DNA from: Amblyomma americanum
Lineage: Eukaryota > Arthropoda > Arachnida > Ixodida > Ixodidae
Direction: 5' to 3'
Assembly (NCBI RefSeq): GCF_052857255.1
Contig: NW_027526663.1
Coordinates: 90,001-154,000, forward strand
Length of the DNA stretch: 64,000 nt
The notes beneath the pieces are model-generated. The model searched no databases and was not told the DNA's origin. It worked only from the letters and a program-made list of their open reading frames with translations. The position numbers and the translations under genes are program-made. Below, one piece after another: positions 1-14,665 of this stretch. Position 1 is the first letter of the stretch; each line of letters opens with the position of its first letter.

Positions 1-336
1 AGCAGCAGCAAGCAGCAGCAGCAAGCAGCAGCAGCAAACAGCAGCAAGCAGCAGCAGCAAGCAGCAGCAGCAGCAAGCAGCAGTAGCAAGCAGCAGCAGC
101 AAGCAGCAGCAGCAGCAGCAGCAAGCAGCAGCAGCAAGCAGCAGCAGCAAGCAGCAGCAAGCAGCAGCAGCAAGCAGCAGCAGCAGCAGCAAGCAGCAGC
201 AGCAGCAAGCAGCTGCAGCAGCAGCAAGCAGCAGCAGCAAGCAGCAGCAGCAGGAAGCAGCAGCAGCAGCAAGCAGCAAGCAGCAGCAGCAGCAGCAGCA
301 GCAGCACGCAGCAGGAAGTAGCAGCAAGCAGCAGCA

Positions 337-367
<31 letters not shown>

Positions 368-662
368 AGGAGCAGCAACAAGCAGCAGCAGCAGCAAGCA
401 GCAGCAAGCAGCAGCAAGCAGCAGCAAGCAGCAGCAAGCAGCAAGCAGCAGCAAGCAGCAAGCAGCAGCAAGCAGCAGCAAGCAACAACAAGCAGCAGCA
501 AGCAGCAGCAAGCAGCAGCAGCAAGCAGCAGCAGCAAGCAGCAAGCACAAGCAGCAGCAGCAAGCAGCAGCAGCAAGCAGCAACAGCAAGCAGCAGCAGC
601 AAGCAGCAGCAGCAAGCAGCAGCAGCAAGCAGCAGCAGCAGCAAGCAGCAGCAAGCAGCAGC
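1..662 (+). repeat. Partial higher-order unit, P-Q-R-S segment
   Basis: This is the 3' part of a unit entered from the left edge. Landmarks in order are cagctg at 210, cacgcagcaggaag from 305, an aacagcagcaaggagc motif near 358, gcaacaacaagc at 482 and gcacaagc near 541, running into the ATG landmark at 663. The stretch just before 482 is a series of 10-bp and 7-bp words, a signature that precedes most copies of the gcaacaacaagc motif across the window. No gene is present. Confidence 0.85.
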
Positions 663-3012
<2,350 letters not shown>

Positions 3013-3110
3013 ATGCAGCAGCAAGCAGCAGCAGCAAGCAGCAGCAGCAGACAGCAGCAAGCAGCAGCAGCAAGCAGCAGCAGCAAGCAGCAGCAGCAAG
3101 CAGCAGCAGC

Positions 3111-3149
<39 letters not shown>

Positions 3150-3266
3150 GCGGCAGCAGCAGCAAGCAGCAGCAGCAAGCAGCAGCAGGAAGCAGCAGCA
3201 GCAAGCAGCAGTAGCAAGCAGCAGCAGCAGCAGCAGCAGCAAGCAGCAGCAGCAAGCAGCAGCAGC

Positions 3267-3302
<36 letters not shown>

Positions 3303-3366
3303 GCAGCAAGCAGCAGCAGCAAGTAGCGGCAGCAAGCAGCAGCAGCAAGCAGCAGCAAGCAGCAGC

Positions 3367-3442
<76 letters not shown>

Positions 3443-3664
3443 GCAGCAGCAGCAGCAAGCAGCAGCAAGCAGCAGCAAGCAGCAGCAGCAGCAGCAAGCT
3501 GCAGCAAGCAGCAGCAGCAGCAAGCAGCAGCAGCAAACAGCAGCAAGCAGCAGCAGCAAGTAGCAGCAGCAGCAAGCAGCAGCAGCAAGCAGCAGTAGCA
3601 AACAGCAGCAAGCAGCAGCAGCAAGTAGCAGCAGCAGCAAGCAGCAGCAGCAAGCAGCAGTAGC

Positions 3665-3697
<33 letters not shown>

Positions 3698-4086
3698 GCA
3701 GCAGCAAGCAGCAGCAAGCAGCAGCAAGCAGCAGCAACCAGCAGCAGCAAGCAGCAGCAGCAGCAGCAGCAAGCAGCAAGCAGCAGCAAGCAGCAGCAGC
3801 AAGCAGGAGCATTAAGCAGCAGCAGCAAGCAGCAGCAAGCAGCAGCAACAAGCAGCAGCAGCAGCAAGCAGCAGTAGCAGCAAGCAGCAGCAGCAGCAAG
3901 CAGCAGCAGCAATCATCAGCAGCAAGCAGCAGCAGCAAGCAGCAGCAGCAAGCAGCAGCAAGCAGCAGCAAGCAGCAAGCAGCAGCAAGCAGCAGCAGCA
4001 AGCAGAAGCAGCAAGCAGTAGCAGCAGCAAGCAGCAGCAGCAGCAGCAGCAGTAGCAGTAGTAGCAGCAGCAGCAGCAGCAGCAGC

Positions 4087-4152
<66 letters not shown>

Positions 4153-4912
4153 CGGCAGCAGCAGCAAGCAGCAGCAGCAAGCAGCAGCAGCAAGCAGCAG
4201 TAGCAGCAAGCACCAACAGCAAGCAGCAGTAGCAGCAAGCACCAGCAACAAGCAGCAGCAGCAAGGCGCAGCAGCAGCAGCAGCAAGCAGCAGCAAGCAG
4301 CAGCAAGCAGCAGCAGCAAGCAGCAGCAGCAGCAAGCAGCAGCAGCAAGTAGCAGCAAGCAGCAGCAGCAAGCAGAAGCAGCAAGCAGCAGCAGCAACCA
4401 GCAGCAGCAAGCAGCAGCAGCAAGCAGCAGCAGCAGCAAGCAGCAGCAGCAAGCACCAGCAGCAAGCAGCAGCAGCAAGCAGCAGCAGCAGCAGCAGCAG
4501 CAAGCAGCAGCAACAAGCAGCAGCAGCAAGCAGCACCAGCAGCAGCAAGCAGCAGCAAGCAGCAGCAGCAAGCAGCAGCAGCAAGCAGCAGCAAGCAGCA
4601 GCAGCAAGCAGTAGCAGCAAGCAGCAGCAGCAAGCAGAAGCAGCAAGCAGCAGCAGCAAGCAGCCGGAGCAAGCAGCAGCAGCAAGCAGCAGCAGCAAGC
4701 AGCAGCAGCAAGCAGCAGCACCAAGCAGCAGCAGCAAGCAGCAGTAGCAAGCAGCAGCAGCAAGCAGCAGCAGCAAGCAGCGGCAGCAAGCAGCAGCAGC
4801 AAGCAGCAGCAGCAAGCAGCGGCAAGCAGCAGCAAGCAGCAGCAAGCAGCAGCAAGCAGCAGCAGCAAGCAGCAGCAAGCAGCAGCAGAAAGCAGCAGCA
4901 GCAAGCAGCAGC

Positions 4913-4954
<42 letters not shown>

Positions 4955-5300
4955 GCAGCAGCAGCAAGCAGCAGCAGCAAGCAGCAGCAGCAAGCAGCAG
5001 CAGCAGCAAGCAGCAGCAGCAAGCAGCAGCAACAAGCAGCAGCAGCAAGCAGCAGCAGCAGCAGCAAGCAGCAAGCAGCAGCAAGCAGCAGCAGCAAGCA
5101 GCAGCAGCAAGCAGCAGCAGCAGCAGCAGCAGCAATCAACAGCAGCAAGCAGCAGCAGCAAGCAGCAGCAAGCAGCAGCAAGCAGCAGCAGCAAGCAGCA
5201 GCAGCAAGCAGTAGCAGCAGCAAGCAGCAGCAGCAGCGGCAGCAGCAGCAAGCAGCAGCAAGCAGCAGCAGCAAGCCGCAGCAGCAGCAGCAGCAAGCAG
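3013..5300 (+). repeat. Higher-order unit 2, tandem relative of unit 1
   Basis: This unit repeats the module order of the preceding one: ATG at 3013, gctgcagcaagc at 3498, gcattaag (ATT at 3811), CAG tract, ggcgc at 4265, ccgg at 4664, aatcaac near 5133, then gcatcaag at 5301. The D-to-D period relative to unit 1 is 2394 bp and the A-to-A period is 2350 bp. The gctagc landmark of unit 1 has no counterpart here. The differing offsets come mainly from changed word lengths in CAG tracts and from the 10-bp words after ggcgc (four at 1907-1946, two at 4286-4305). Confidence 0.85.
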
Positions 5301-5709
5301 CATCAAGCAGCAGCAGCAGCAAGCAGCAGCAGCAAGCAGCAGCAGCAAGCAGCAGCAGCAGCAGCAAGTAGCAAACAGCAGCAGCAAGCAGCAGCAGCAA
5401 GCAGCAGCAAGCAGCAGCAGCAAGCAGCAGCAGCAAGCAGAAGCAGCAAGCAGCAGCAGCAAGCAGCAGCAAGCAGCAGCAGCAAGCACCAGCAGCAAGC
5501 AGCAGCACCAGCAAGCAGCAGCAGCAGCAAGCAGCAGCAGCAAGCCGCAGGAGAAAGCACCAGCAACAAGCAGCAGCAGCAAGCCGCAGCAGCAGCAGCA
5601 GCAAGCAGCAGCAAGCAGCAGCAAGCAGCAGCAAGTAGCAGCAGCAAGCAGCAGCAGCAGCAAGCAGCAGCAGCAGCAGCAGCAACCAGCAGCAGCAATC
5701 AGCAGCAGC

Positions 5710-5748
<39 letters not shown>

Positions 5749-7024
5749 GCAGCAGCAGCAGCAAGCACCAGCAGCAAGCAGCAGCAGCAAGCAGAAGCAG
5801 CAGCAGCAAGCAGCCGCAACAAGCAGCAGCAGCAAGCAGCACCAGCAGCAGCAAGCAGCAGCAGCAAGCAGCAGCAGCAAGCAGCAGCAAGCAGCAGCAA
5901 GCAGCAGCAGCAAGCAGTAGCAGCAAGCAGCAGCAGCAAGCAGCAGCAGAAAGCAGGAGCAGCAAGCAGCAGCAGCAAGCAGCAGCAGCAAGCAGCAGCA
6001 GCAAGCAGCAGAAGCAAGCAGCAGCAGCAGCAGCAAGCAGCAGCAAGCAGCAGCAAGCAGCAGCAGCAAGCAGCAGCAGCAAACAGCAGCAAGCAGCAGC
6101 AGCAAGCAGCAGCAGCAGCAGCAAGCGGCAGCAGCAGCAAGCAGCAGCAGCAAGCAGCAGTAGCAAGCAGCAGCAGCAAGCAGCAGCAGCAGCAGCAAGC
6201 AGCAGCAGCAAGCAGCAGCAGCAAGCAGCAGCAAGCAGCAGCAGCAAGCAGCAGCAAGCAGCAGCAGCAGCAAGCAGCAGCAGCAAGCAGCTGCAGCAGC
6301 AGCAAGCAGCAGCAGCAAGCAGCAGCAGCAGCAAGCAGCAGCAGCAGCAAGCAGCAAGCAGCAGCAGCAGCAGCAGCACGCAGCAGGAAGTAGCAGCAAG
6401 CAGCAGCAGCAAGCAGCAGCAGCAGCAGCAACAGCAGCAAGGAGCAGCAACAAGCAGCAGCAGCAGCAAGCAGCAGCAGCAGCAGCAAGCAGCAGCAAGC
6501 AGCAGCAAGCAGCAGCAAGCAGCAAGCAGCAGCAAGCAGCAGCAAGCAACAACAAGCAGCAGCAAGCAGCAGCAAGCAGCAGCAGCAAGCAGCAGCAAGC
6601 AGCAGCAGCAAGCAGCAGCAGCAAGCAGCAGCAGCAAGCAGCAAGCACAAGCAGCAGCAGCAAGCAGCAGCAGCAAGCAGCAACAGCAAGCAGCAGCAGC
6701 AAGCAGCAGCAGCAAGCAGCAGCAGCAAGCAGCAGCAGCAAGCAGCAGCAGCAGCAAGCAGCAGCAGCAGCAAGCAGCAGCAAGCAGCAGCATGCAGCAG
6801 CAAGCAGCAGCAGCAAGCAGCAGCAGCAAGCAGCAGCAGCAAACAGCAGCAAGCAGCAGCAGCAAGCAGCAGCAGCAAGCAGCAGCAGCAGCAGCAGCAG
6901 CAAGCGGCAGCAGCAGCAAGCAGCAGCAGCAAGCAGCAGCAGGAAGCAGCAGCAGCAAGCAGCAGTAGCAAGCAGCAGCAGCAGCAGCAAGCAGCAGCAG
7001 CAAGCAGCAGCAGCAAGCAGCAGC

Positions 7025-7066
<42 letters not shown>

Positions 7067-8345
7067 GCAGCAAGCAGCAGCAGCAAGCAGCAGCAGCAAG
7101 CAGCAGCAGCAAGCAGCAGCAGCAAGCAGCAGCAAGCAGCAGCAGCAGCAGCAAGCAGCAGCAGCAGCAGCAGCAGCAGCAAGCAGCAGCAGCAGCAAGC
7201 AGCAGCAGCAATCAGCAGCAGCAAGCAGCAGCAAGCAGCAGCAAGCAGCAGCAGCAGCAGCAAGCAGCAGCAGCAAGCAGCAGCAGCAAGCAGTAGCAGC
7301 AAGCAGCAGCAGCAAGCAGCAGCAGCAAGCAGCAGCAGAAAGCAGGAGCAGCAAGCAGCAGCAGCAAGCAGCAGCAGCAAGCAGCAGCAGCAAGCAGCAG
7401 AAGCAAGCAGCAGCAGCAGCAGCAGCAGCAAGCAGCAGCAGCAGCAGCAGCAAGCAGCAGCAGCAAGCAGCAGCAGCAAGCTGCAGCAGCAAACAGCAGC
7501 AAGCAGCAGCAGCAAGCAGCAGCAGCAAGCGGCAGCAGCAGCAAGCAGCAGCAGCAGCAGCAAGCAGCAGTAGCAAGCAGCAGCAGCAAGCAGCAGCAGC
7601 AGCAGCAGCAAGCAGCAGCAGCAAGCAGCAGCAGCAAGCAGCAGCAAGCAGCAGCAAGCAGCAGCAGCAAGCAGCAGCAGCAGCAAGCAGCAGCAGCAAG
7701 CAGCTGCAGCAGCAGCAAGCAGCAGCAGCAGCAAGCAGCAGCAGCAAGCAGCAGCAGCAGCAAGCAGCAGCAGCAGCAAGCAGCAAGCAGCAGCAGCAGC
7801 AGCACGCAGCAGGAAGTAGCAGCAAGCAGCAGCAGCAAGCAGCAGCAGCAGCAGCAACAGCAGCAAGGAGCAGCAACAAGCAGCAGCAGCAAGCAGCAGC
7901 AGCAGTAGCAAGCAGCAGCAAGCAGCAGCAAGCAGCAAGCAGCAGCAAGCAGCAAGCAGCAGCAAGCAGCAGCAAGCAACAACAAGCAGCAGCAAGCAGC
8001 AGCAAGCAGCAGCAGCAAGCTGCCAGCAGCAAGCAGCAAGCACAAGCAGCAGCAGCAAGCAGCAGCAGCAAGCAGCAACAGCAAGCAGCAGCAGCAAGCA
8101 GCAGCAGCAAGCAGCAGCAGCAAGCAGCAGCAGCAAGCAGCAGCAGCAGCAAGCAGCAGCAAGCAGCAGCATGCAGCAGCAAGCAGCAGCAGCAAGCAGC
8201 AGCAGCAAACAGCAGCAAGCAGCAGCAGCAAGCAGCAGCAGCAAGCAGCAGCAGCAAGCAGCAGCAGCAGCAGCAGCAAGCGGCAGCAGCAGCAAGCAGC
8301 AGCAGCAAGCAGCAGCAGGAAGCAGCAGCAGCAAGCAGCAGTAGC

Positions 8346-8381
<36 letters not shown>

Positions 8382-8402
8382 GCAGCAGCAGCAAGCAGCA
8401 GC

Positions 8403-8450
<48 letters not shown>

Positions 8451-8554
8451 GCAGCAAGCAGCAGCAGCAAGCAGCGGCAGCAAGCAGCAGCAGCAAGCAG
8501 CGGCAGCAAGCAGCAGCAGCAAGCAGCAGCAAGCAGCAGCAAGCAGCAGCAGCA

Positions 8555-8604
<50 letters not shown>

Positions 8605-9420
8605 GCAGCAGCAGCAGCAGCAAGCAGCAGCAGCAATCAGCAGCAGCAAGCAGCAGCAAGCAGCAGCAAGCAGCAGCAGCAGCAGCAAGCAGCAGCAAGC
8701 AGCAGCAGCAAACAGCAGCAAACAGCAGCAGCAAGTAGCAGCAGCAGCAAGCAGCAGCAGCAAGCAGCCGGAGCAAGCAGCAGCAGCAAGCAGCAGCAGC
8801 AAGCAGCAGCAGCAAGCAGCAGCACAAGCAGCAGCAGCAAGCAGCAGTAGCAAGCAGCAGCAGCAAGCAGCAGCAGCAAGCAGCGGCAGCAAGCAGCAGC
8901 AGCAAGCAGCAGCAGCAAGCAGCGGCAAGCAGCAGCAAGCAGCAGCAAGCAGCAGCAAGCAGCAGCAGCAAGCAGCAGCAAGCAGCAGCAGAAAGCAGCA
9001 GCAGCAAGCAGCAGCAAGCAGCAGCAGCAGCAGCAGCAGCAGCAAGCAGCAGCAGCAAGCAGCAGCAGCAAGCAGCAGCAGCAAGCAGCAGCAGCAGCAA
9101 GCAGCAGCAGCAAGCAGCAGCAACAAGCAGCAGCAGCAAGCAGCAGCAGCAGCAGCAAGCAGCAAGCAGCAGCAAGCAGCAGCAGCAAGCAGCAGCAGCA
9201 AGCAGCAGCAGCAGCAGCAGCAGCAATCAACAGCAGCAAGCAGCAGCAGCAAGCAGCAGCAAGCAGCAAGCAGCAGCTAGCAGCAGCAAGCAGCAGCAGC
9301 AAGCAGCAGCAGCAAGCAGTAGCAGCAGCAAGCAGCAGCAGCAGCAGCAGCAGCGGCAGCAGCAGCAAGCAGCAGCAAGCAGCAGCAGCAAGCCGCAGCA
9401 GCAGCAGCAGCAGCAAGCAG
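5301..9420 (+). repeat. 4.12 kb superunit, copy 1 (K-M-O-P-Q-R-A-O-P-Q-R-A-J-N)
   Basis: Landmarks in order are gcatcaag 5301, gcaggagaaagcaccagcaa near 5571, ccgcaac near 5816, gaaagcaggagc 5949, cagctgcagc 6290, cacgcagcagg 6377, gcaacaacaagc 6546, ATG 6792, gaaagcaggagc 7338, cagctgcagc 7703, cacgcagcagg 7803, gcaacaacaagc 7976, ATG 8171, ccgg 8768, gctagc 9276. The O-P-Q-R-A block therefore occurs twice inside the superunit. The segment 5303-5698 translates identically to 9423-9818 in the same minus-strand frame, which shows very high nucleotide identity to the next copy at offset 4120. Confidence 0.88.
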
Positions 9421-9826
9421 CATCAAGCAGCAGCAGCAGCAAGCAGCAGCAGCAAGCAGCAGCAGCAAGCAGCAGCAGCAGCAGCAAGTAGCAAACAGCA
9501 GCAGCAAGCAGCAGCAGCAAGCAGCAGCAAGCAGCAGCAGCAAGCAGCAGCAGCAAGCAGAAGCAGCAAGCAGCAGCAGCAAGCAGCAGCAAGCAGCAGC
9601 AGCAAGCACCAGCAGCAAGCAGCAGCACCAGCAAGCAGCAGCAGCAGCAAGCAGCAGCAGCAAGCCGCAGGAGAAAGCACCAGCAACAAGCAGCAGCAGC
9701 AAGCCGCAGCAGCAGCAGCAGCAAGCAGCAGCAAGCAGCAGCAAGCAGCAGCAAGTAGCAGCAGCAAGCAGCAGCAGCAGCAAGCAGCAGCAGCAGCAGC
9801 AGCAACCAGCAGCAGCAATCAGCAGC

Positions 9827-9865
<39 letters not shown>

Positions 9866-10477
9866 GCAGCAGCAGCAAGCACCAGCAGCAAGCAGCAGCA
9901 GCAAGCAGAAGCAGCAGCAGCAAGCAGGCCCAACAAGCAGCAGCAGCAAGCAGCACCAGCAGCAGCAAGCAGCAGCAGCAAGCAGCAGCAGCAAGCAGCA
10001 GCAAGCAGCAGCAAGCAGCAGCAGCAAGCAGTAGCAGCAAGCAGCAGCAGCAAGCAGCAGCAGAAAGCAGGAGCAGCAAGCAGCAAGCAAGCAGCAGCAG
10101 CAAGCAGCAGAAGCAAGCAGCAGCAGCAGCAGCAAGCAGCAGCAAGCAGCAGCAAGCAGCAGCAGCAAGCAGCAGCAGCAAGCAGCAGCAGCAAACAGCA
10201 GCAAGCAGCAGCAGCAAGCAGCAGCAGCAGCAGCAAGCGGCAGCAGCAGCAAGCAGCAGCAGCAAGCAGCAGTAGCAAGCAGCAGCAGCAAGCAGCAGCA
10301 GCAGCAGCAAGCAGCAGCAGCAAGCAGCAGCAGCAAGCAGCAGCAAGCAGCAGCAGCAAGCAGCAGCAAGCAGCAGCAAGCAGCAGCAGCAGCAAGCAGC
10401 AGCAGCAAGCAGCTGCAGCAGCAGCAAGCAGCAGCAGCAAGCAGCAGCAGCAGCAAGCAGCAGCAGCAGCAAGCAGC

Positions 10478-10509
<32 letters not shown>

Positions 10510-11107
10510 CGCAGGAGGAAGTAGCAGCAAGCAGCAGCAGCAAGCAGCAGCAGCAGCAACAGCAGCAGCAACAGCAGCAAGGAGCAGCAACAAGCAGCAG
10601 CAGCAGCAAGCAGCAAGCAGCAGCAAGCAGCAGCAAGCAGCAGCAAGCAGCAAGCAGCAGCAAGCAGCAGCAAGCAACAACAAGCAGCAGCAAGCAGCAG
10701 CAAGCAGCAGCAGCAAGCAGCAGCAGCAAGCAGCAAGCACAAGCAGCAGCAGCAAGCAGCAGCAGCAAGCAGCAACAGCAAGCAGCAGCAGCAAGCAGCA
10801 GCAGCAAGCAGCAGCAGCAAGCAGCAGCAGCAAGCAGCAGCAGCAGCAAGCAGCAGCAGCAAGCAGCAGCAAGCAGCAGCATGCAGCAGCAAGCAGCAGC
10901 AGCAAGCAGCAGCAGCAAGCAGCAGCAGCAAACAGCAGCAAGCAGCAGCAGCAAGCAGCAGCAGCAAGCAGCAGCAGCAGCAGCAGCAAGCGGCAGCAGC
11001 AGCAAGCAGCAGCAGCAAGCAGCAGCAGGAAGCAGCAGCAGCAAGCAGCAGTAGCAAGCAGCAGCAGCAGCAGCAAGCAGCAGCAAGCAGCAGCAGCAAG
11101 CAGCAGC

Positions 11108-11161
<54 letters not shown>

Positions 11162-11268
11162 GCAGCAAAGCAGCAGCAGCAAGCAGCAGCAGCAAGCAGC
11201 AGCAGCAAGCAGCAGCAAGCAGCAGCAGCAAGCAGCAGCAGCAAGCAGCAGCAAGCAGCAGCAGCAGC

Positions 11269-11316
<48 letters not shown>

Positions 11317-12053
11317 GCAGCAGCAGCAATCAGCAGCAGCAAGCAGCAGCAAGCAGCAGCAAGCAGCAGCAAGCAGCAGCAGCAGCAGCAAGCAGCAGCA
11401 GCAAGCAGCAGCAGCAAGCAGCAGCAGAAAGCAGGAGCAGCAAGCAGCAGCAGCAAGCAGCAGCAGCAAGCAGCAGCAGCAAGCAGCAGAAGCAAGCAGC
11501 AGCAGCAGCAGCAGCAAGCAGCAGCAAGCAGCAGCAGCAAGCAGCAGCAGCAAGCAGCAGCAGCAAGCTGCAGCAGCAAACAGCAGCAAGCAGCAGCAGC
11601 AAGCAGCAGCAGCAGCAGCAAGCGGCAGCAGCAGCAAGCAGCAGCAGCAGCAAGCAGCAGTAGCAAGCAGCAGCAGCAAGCAGCAGCAGCAGCAGCAAGC
11701 AGCAGCAGCAAGCAGCAGCAGCAAGCAGCAGCAAGCAGCAGCAGCAAGCAGCAGCAAGCAGCAGCAGCAGCAAGCAGCAGCAGCAAGCAGCTGCAGCAGC
11801 AGCAAGCAGCAGCAGCAGCAAGCAGCAGCCAGCAGCAGCAAGCAGCAAGCAGCAGCAAGCAGCAAGCAGCAGCAAGCAGCAGCAAGCAACAACAAGCAGC
11901 AGCAAGCAGCAGCAAGCAGCAGCAGCAAGCTGCAGCAGCAAGCAGCAAGCACAAGCAGCAGCAGCAAGCAGCAGCAGCAAGCAGCAACAGCAAGCAGCAG
12001 CAGCAAGCAGCAGCAGCAAGCAGCAGCAGCAGCAAGCAGCAGCAAGCAGCAGC
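9421..12053 (+). repeat. 4.12 kb superunit, copy 2 (truncated)
   Basis: This is a collinear copy of 5301-8170. Landmarks are gcatcaag 9421, M near 9671, O 10062, P 10412, Q 10508, R 10674, ATG 10881, O 11426, P about 11790, R 11886, ATG 12054. Offsets to copy 1 stay between 4088 and 4128 as far as 11790, then fall to about 3910 at R. This shows a deletion of about 180 bp that removes the Q module (cacgcagcagg) between 11790 and 11886. A one-off variant, gcaggcccaac near 9925, replaces gccgcaac of the first copy. Confidence 0.88.
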
Positions 12054-12151
12054 ATGCAGCAGCAAGCAGCAGCAGCAAGCAGCAGCAGCAAACAGCAGCA
12101 AGCAGCAGCAGCAAGCAGCAGCAGAAAGCAGCAGCAGCAAGCAGCAGCAGC

Positions 12152-12187
<36 letters not shown>

Positions 12188-12327
12188 GCGGCAGCAGCAG
12201 CAAGCAGCAGCAGCAAGCAGCAGCAGGAAGCAGCAGCAGCAAGCAGCAGCAGCAAGCAGCAGCAAGCAGCAGCAGCAGCAGCAGCAGCAAGCAGCAGCAG
12301 GAAGCAGCAGCAGCAAGCAGCAGTAGC

Positions 12328-12372
<45 letters not shown>

Positions 12373-12475
12373 GCAGCAAGCAGCAGCAGCAAGCAGCGGC
12401 AGCAAGCAGCAGCAGCAAGCAGCGGCAGCAAGCAGCAGCAGCAAGCAGCAGCAAGCAGCAGCAAGCAGCAGCAGC

Positions 12476-12529
<54 letters not shown>

Positions 12530-12699
12530 GCAGCAGCAGCAGCAGCAGCAAGCAGCAGCAGCAATCAGCAGCAGCAAGCAGCAGCAAGCAGCAGCAAGCA
12601 GCAGCAGCAGCAGCAAGCAGCAGCAAGCAGCAGCAGCAAACAGCAGCAAACAGCAGCAGCAAGTAGCAGCAGCAGCAAGCAGCAGCAGCAAGCAGCAGC

Positions 12700-12783
<84 letters not shown>

Positions 12784-13424
12784 GCAGCAGCAGCAAGCAG
12801 CAAGCAGCAGCAGCAAGCAGCAGCAACCAGCAGCAAGCAGCAGCAGCAGCAAGCAGCAGCAGCAGCAGCAGCAGCAGCAAGCAGCAGCAGCAGCAAGCAG
12901 CAGCAGCAGCAAGCAGCAGCAGCAGCAGCAGCAATCAGCAGCAGCAAGCAGCAGCAAGCAGCAGCAAGCAGCAGCAGCAGCAGCAAGCAGCAGCAAGCAG
13001 CAGCAGCAAGCAGCAGCAAGCAGCAGCAGCAAGCAGTAGCAGCAAGCAGCAGCAGCAAGCAGCAGCAGCAAGCAGCAGCAGCAAGCAGCAGCAGAAAGCA
13101 GGAGCAGCAAGCAGCAGCAGCAAGCAGCAGCAGCAAGCAGCAGCAGCAAGCAGCAGCAGCAAGCAGCAGCAGCAAGCAGCAGCAGCAGCAGCAAGCAGCA
13201 GCAAGCAGCAGCAGCAAGCAGCAGCAGCAAACAGCAGCAAGCAGCAGCAGCAAGCAGCAGCAGCAGCAGCAAGCGGCAGCAGCAGCAGGCAGCAGCAGCA
13301 GCAAGCAGCAGTAGCAAGCAGCAGCAGCAAGCAGCAGCAGCAGCAGCAAGCAGCAGCAGCAAGCAGCAGCAAGCAGCAGCAAGCAGCAGCAAGCAGCAGC
13401 AGCAGCAAGCAGCAGCAGCAAGCA
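12054..13424 (+). repeat. Transitional segment with long CAG tracts
   Basis: After the ATG landmark at 12054 come two ggaagc copies, aagcggc variants and several long triplet runs, including a pure (AGC)27A at 12701-12782. Two aatcagcagc landmarks lie near 12563 and 12933, followed by gaaagcaggagc near 13094. No D, G, J, N or K module is present, so the segment looks like a deletion derivative of the full cycle. No gene content is seen. Confidence 0.75.
12701..12782 (+). repeat. Pure CAG tract, (AGC)27A
   Basis: The run is 82 bp in perfect triplet register, bounded on both sides by an extra A. It lies in the transitional segment after the ATG landmark at 12054. Confidence 0.9.
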
Positions 13425-13971
13425 GCTGCAGCAGCAGCAAGCAGCAGCAGCAAGCAGCAGCAGCAGCAAGCAGCAGCAGCAGCAAGCAGCAAGCAGCAGC
13501 AGCAGCAGCACGCAGCAGGAAGTAGCAGCAAGCAGCAGCAGCAAGCAGCAGCAGCAGCAACAGCAGCAAGGAGCAGCAACAAGCAGCAGCAGCAGCAGCA
13601 AGCAGCAGCAAGCAGCAGCAAGCAGCAGCAAGCAGCAGCAAGCAGCAAACAGCAGCAAGCAGCAAGCAGCAGCAAGCAGCAGCAAGCAGCAGCAAGCAAC
13701 AACAAGCAGCAGCAAGCAGCAGCAAGCAGCAGCAGCAAGCAGCAGCAGCAAGCAGCAAGCACAAGCAGCAGCAGCAAGCAGCAGCAGCAAGCAGCAACAG
13801 CAAGCAGCAGCAGCAAGCAGCAGCAGCAAGCAGCAGCAGCAAGCAGCAGCAAGCAGCAGCATGCAGCAGCAAGCAGCAGCAGCAAGCAGCAGCAGCAAGC
13901 AGCAGCAGCAAACAGCAGCAAGCAGCAGCAGCAAGCAGCAGCAGCAAGCAGCAGCAGCAAGCAGCAGCAGC

Positions 13972-14007
<36 letters not shown>

Positions 14008-14073
14008 GCGGCAGCAGCAGCAAGCAGCAGCAGCAAGCAGCAGCAGGAAGCAGCAGCAGCAAGCAGCAGTAGC

Positions 14074-14106
<33 letters not shown>

Positions 14107-14140
14107 GCAGCAGCAGCAAGCAGCAGCAGCAAGCAGCAGC

Positions 14141-14141
<1 letters not shown>

Positions 14142-14235
<94 letters not shown>
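14142..14235 (+). repeat. Pure CAG tract, (AGC)31A
   Basis: The run is 94 bp in perfect register. It is the first of two equal-length tracts in the 2.0 kb tandem unit. Confidence 0.9.
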
Positions 14236-14236
<1 letters not shown>

Positions 14237-14316
14237 GCAGCAAGCAGCAGCAGCAAGCAGCGGCAGCAAGCAGCAGCAGCAAGCAGCAGCAAGCAGCAGC
14301 AAGCAGCAGCAGCAGC

Positions 14317-14317
<1 letters not shown>

Positions 14318-14411
<94 letters not shown>
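14318..14411 (+). repeat. Pure CAG tract, (AGC)31A
   Basis: The run is 94 bp in perfect register, separated by 82 bp from a tract of identical length. The matching tract in the next unit (16347-16416) is (AGC)23A. Confidence 0.9.
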
Positions 14412-14412
<1 letters not shown>

Positions 14413-14620
14413 GCAGCAGCAGCAGCAGCAGCAGCAAGCAGCAGCAGCAGCAAGCAGCAGCAGCAATCAGCAGCAGCAAGCAGCAGCAAGCAGCAGCAAG
14501 CAGCAGCAGCAGCAGCAAGCAGCAGCAAGCAGCAGCAGCAGCAAGCAGCAGCAGCAAACAGCAGCAAGCAGCAGCAGCAAGTAGCAGCAGCAGCAAGCAG
14601 CAGCAGCAAGCAGCAGTAGC

Positions 14621-14665
<45 letters not shown>

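Noticed and set aside
5303..9818. Identical 131-residue reverse frames at 5303-5698 and 9423-9818 as a conserved gene pair
   Set aside because: The identity reflects the 4.1 kb DNA duplication. The residues are the same Leu-Ala-Cys rotation as everywhere else.
13861..14619. Plus-strand ATG frame of 252 codons (Gln-Ala-Ser-Lys blocks), and the similar frames at 663, 3013, 15904, 26013, 27696, 32187 and elsewhere
   Set aside because: The ATG is a repeat landmark. Downstream the frame rotates at each extra A, length depends on chance gtagc or taagc variants, and copies of the same unit give different lengths. No domain, splice site or codon bias supports a gene.
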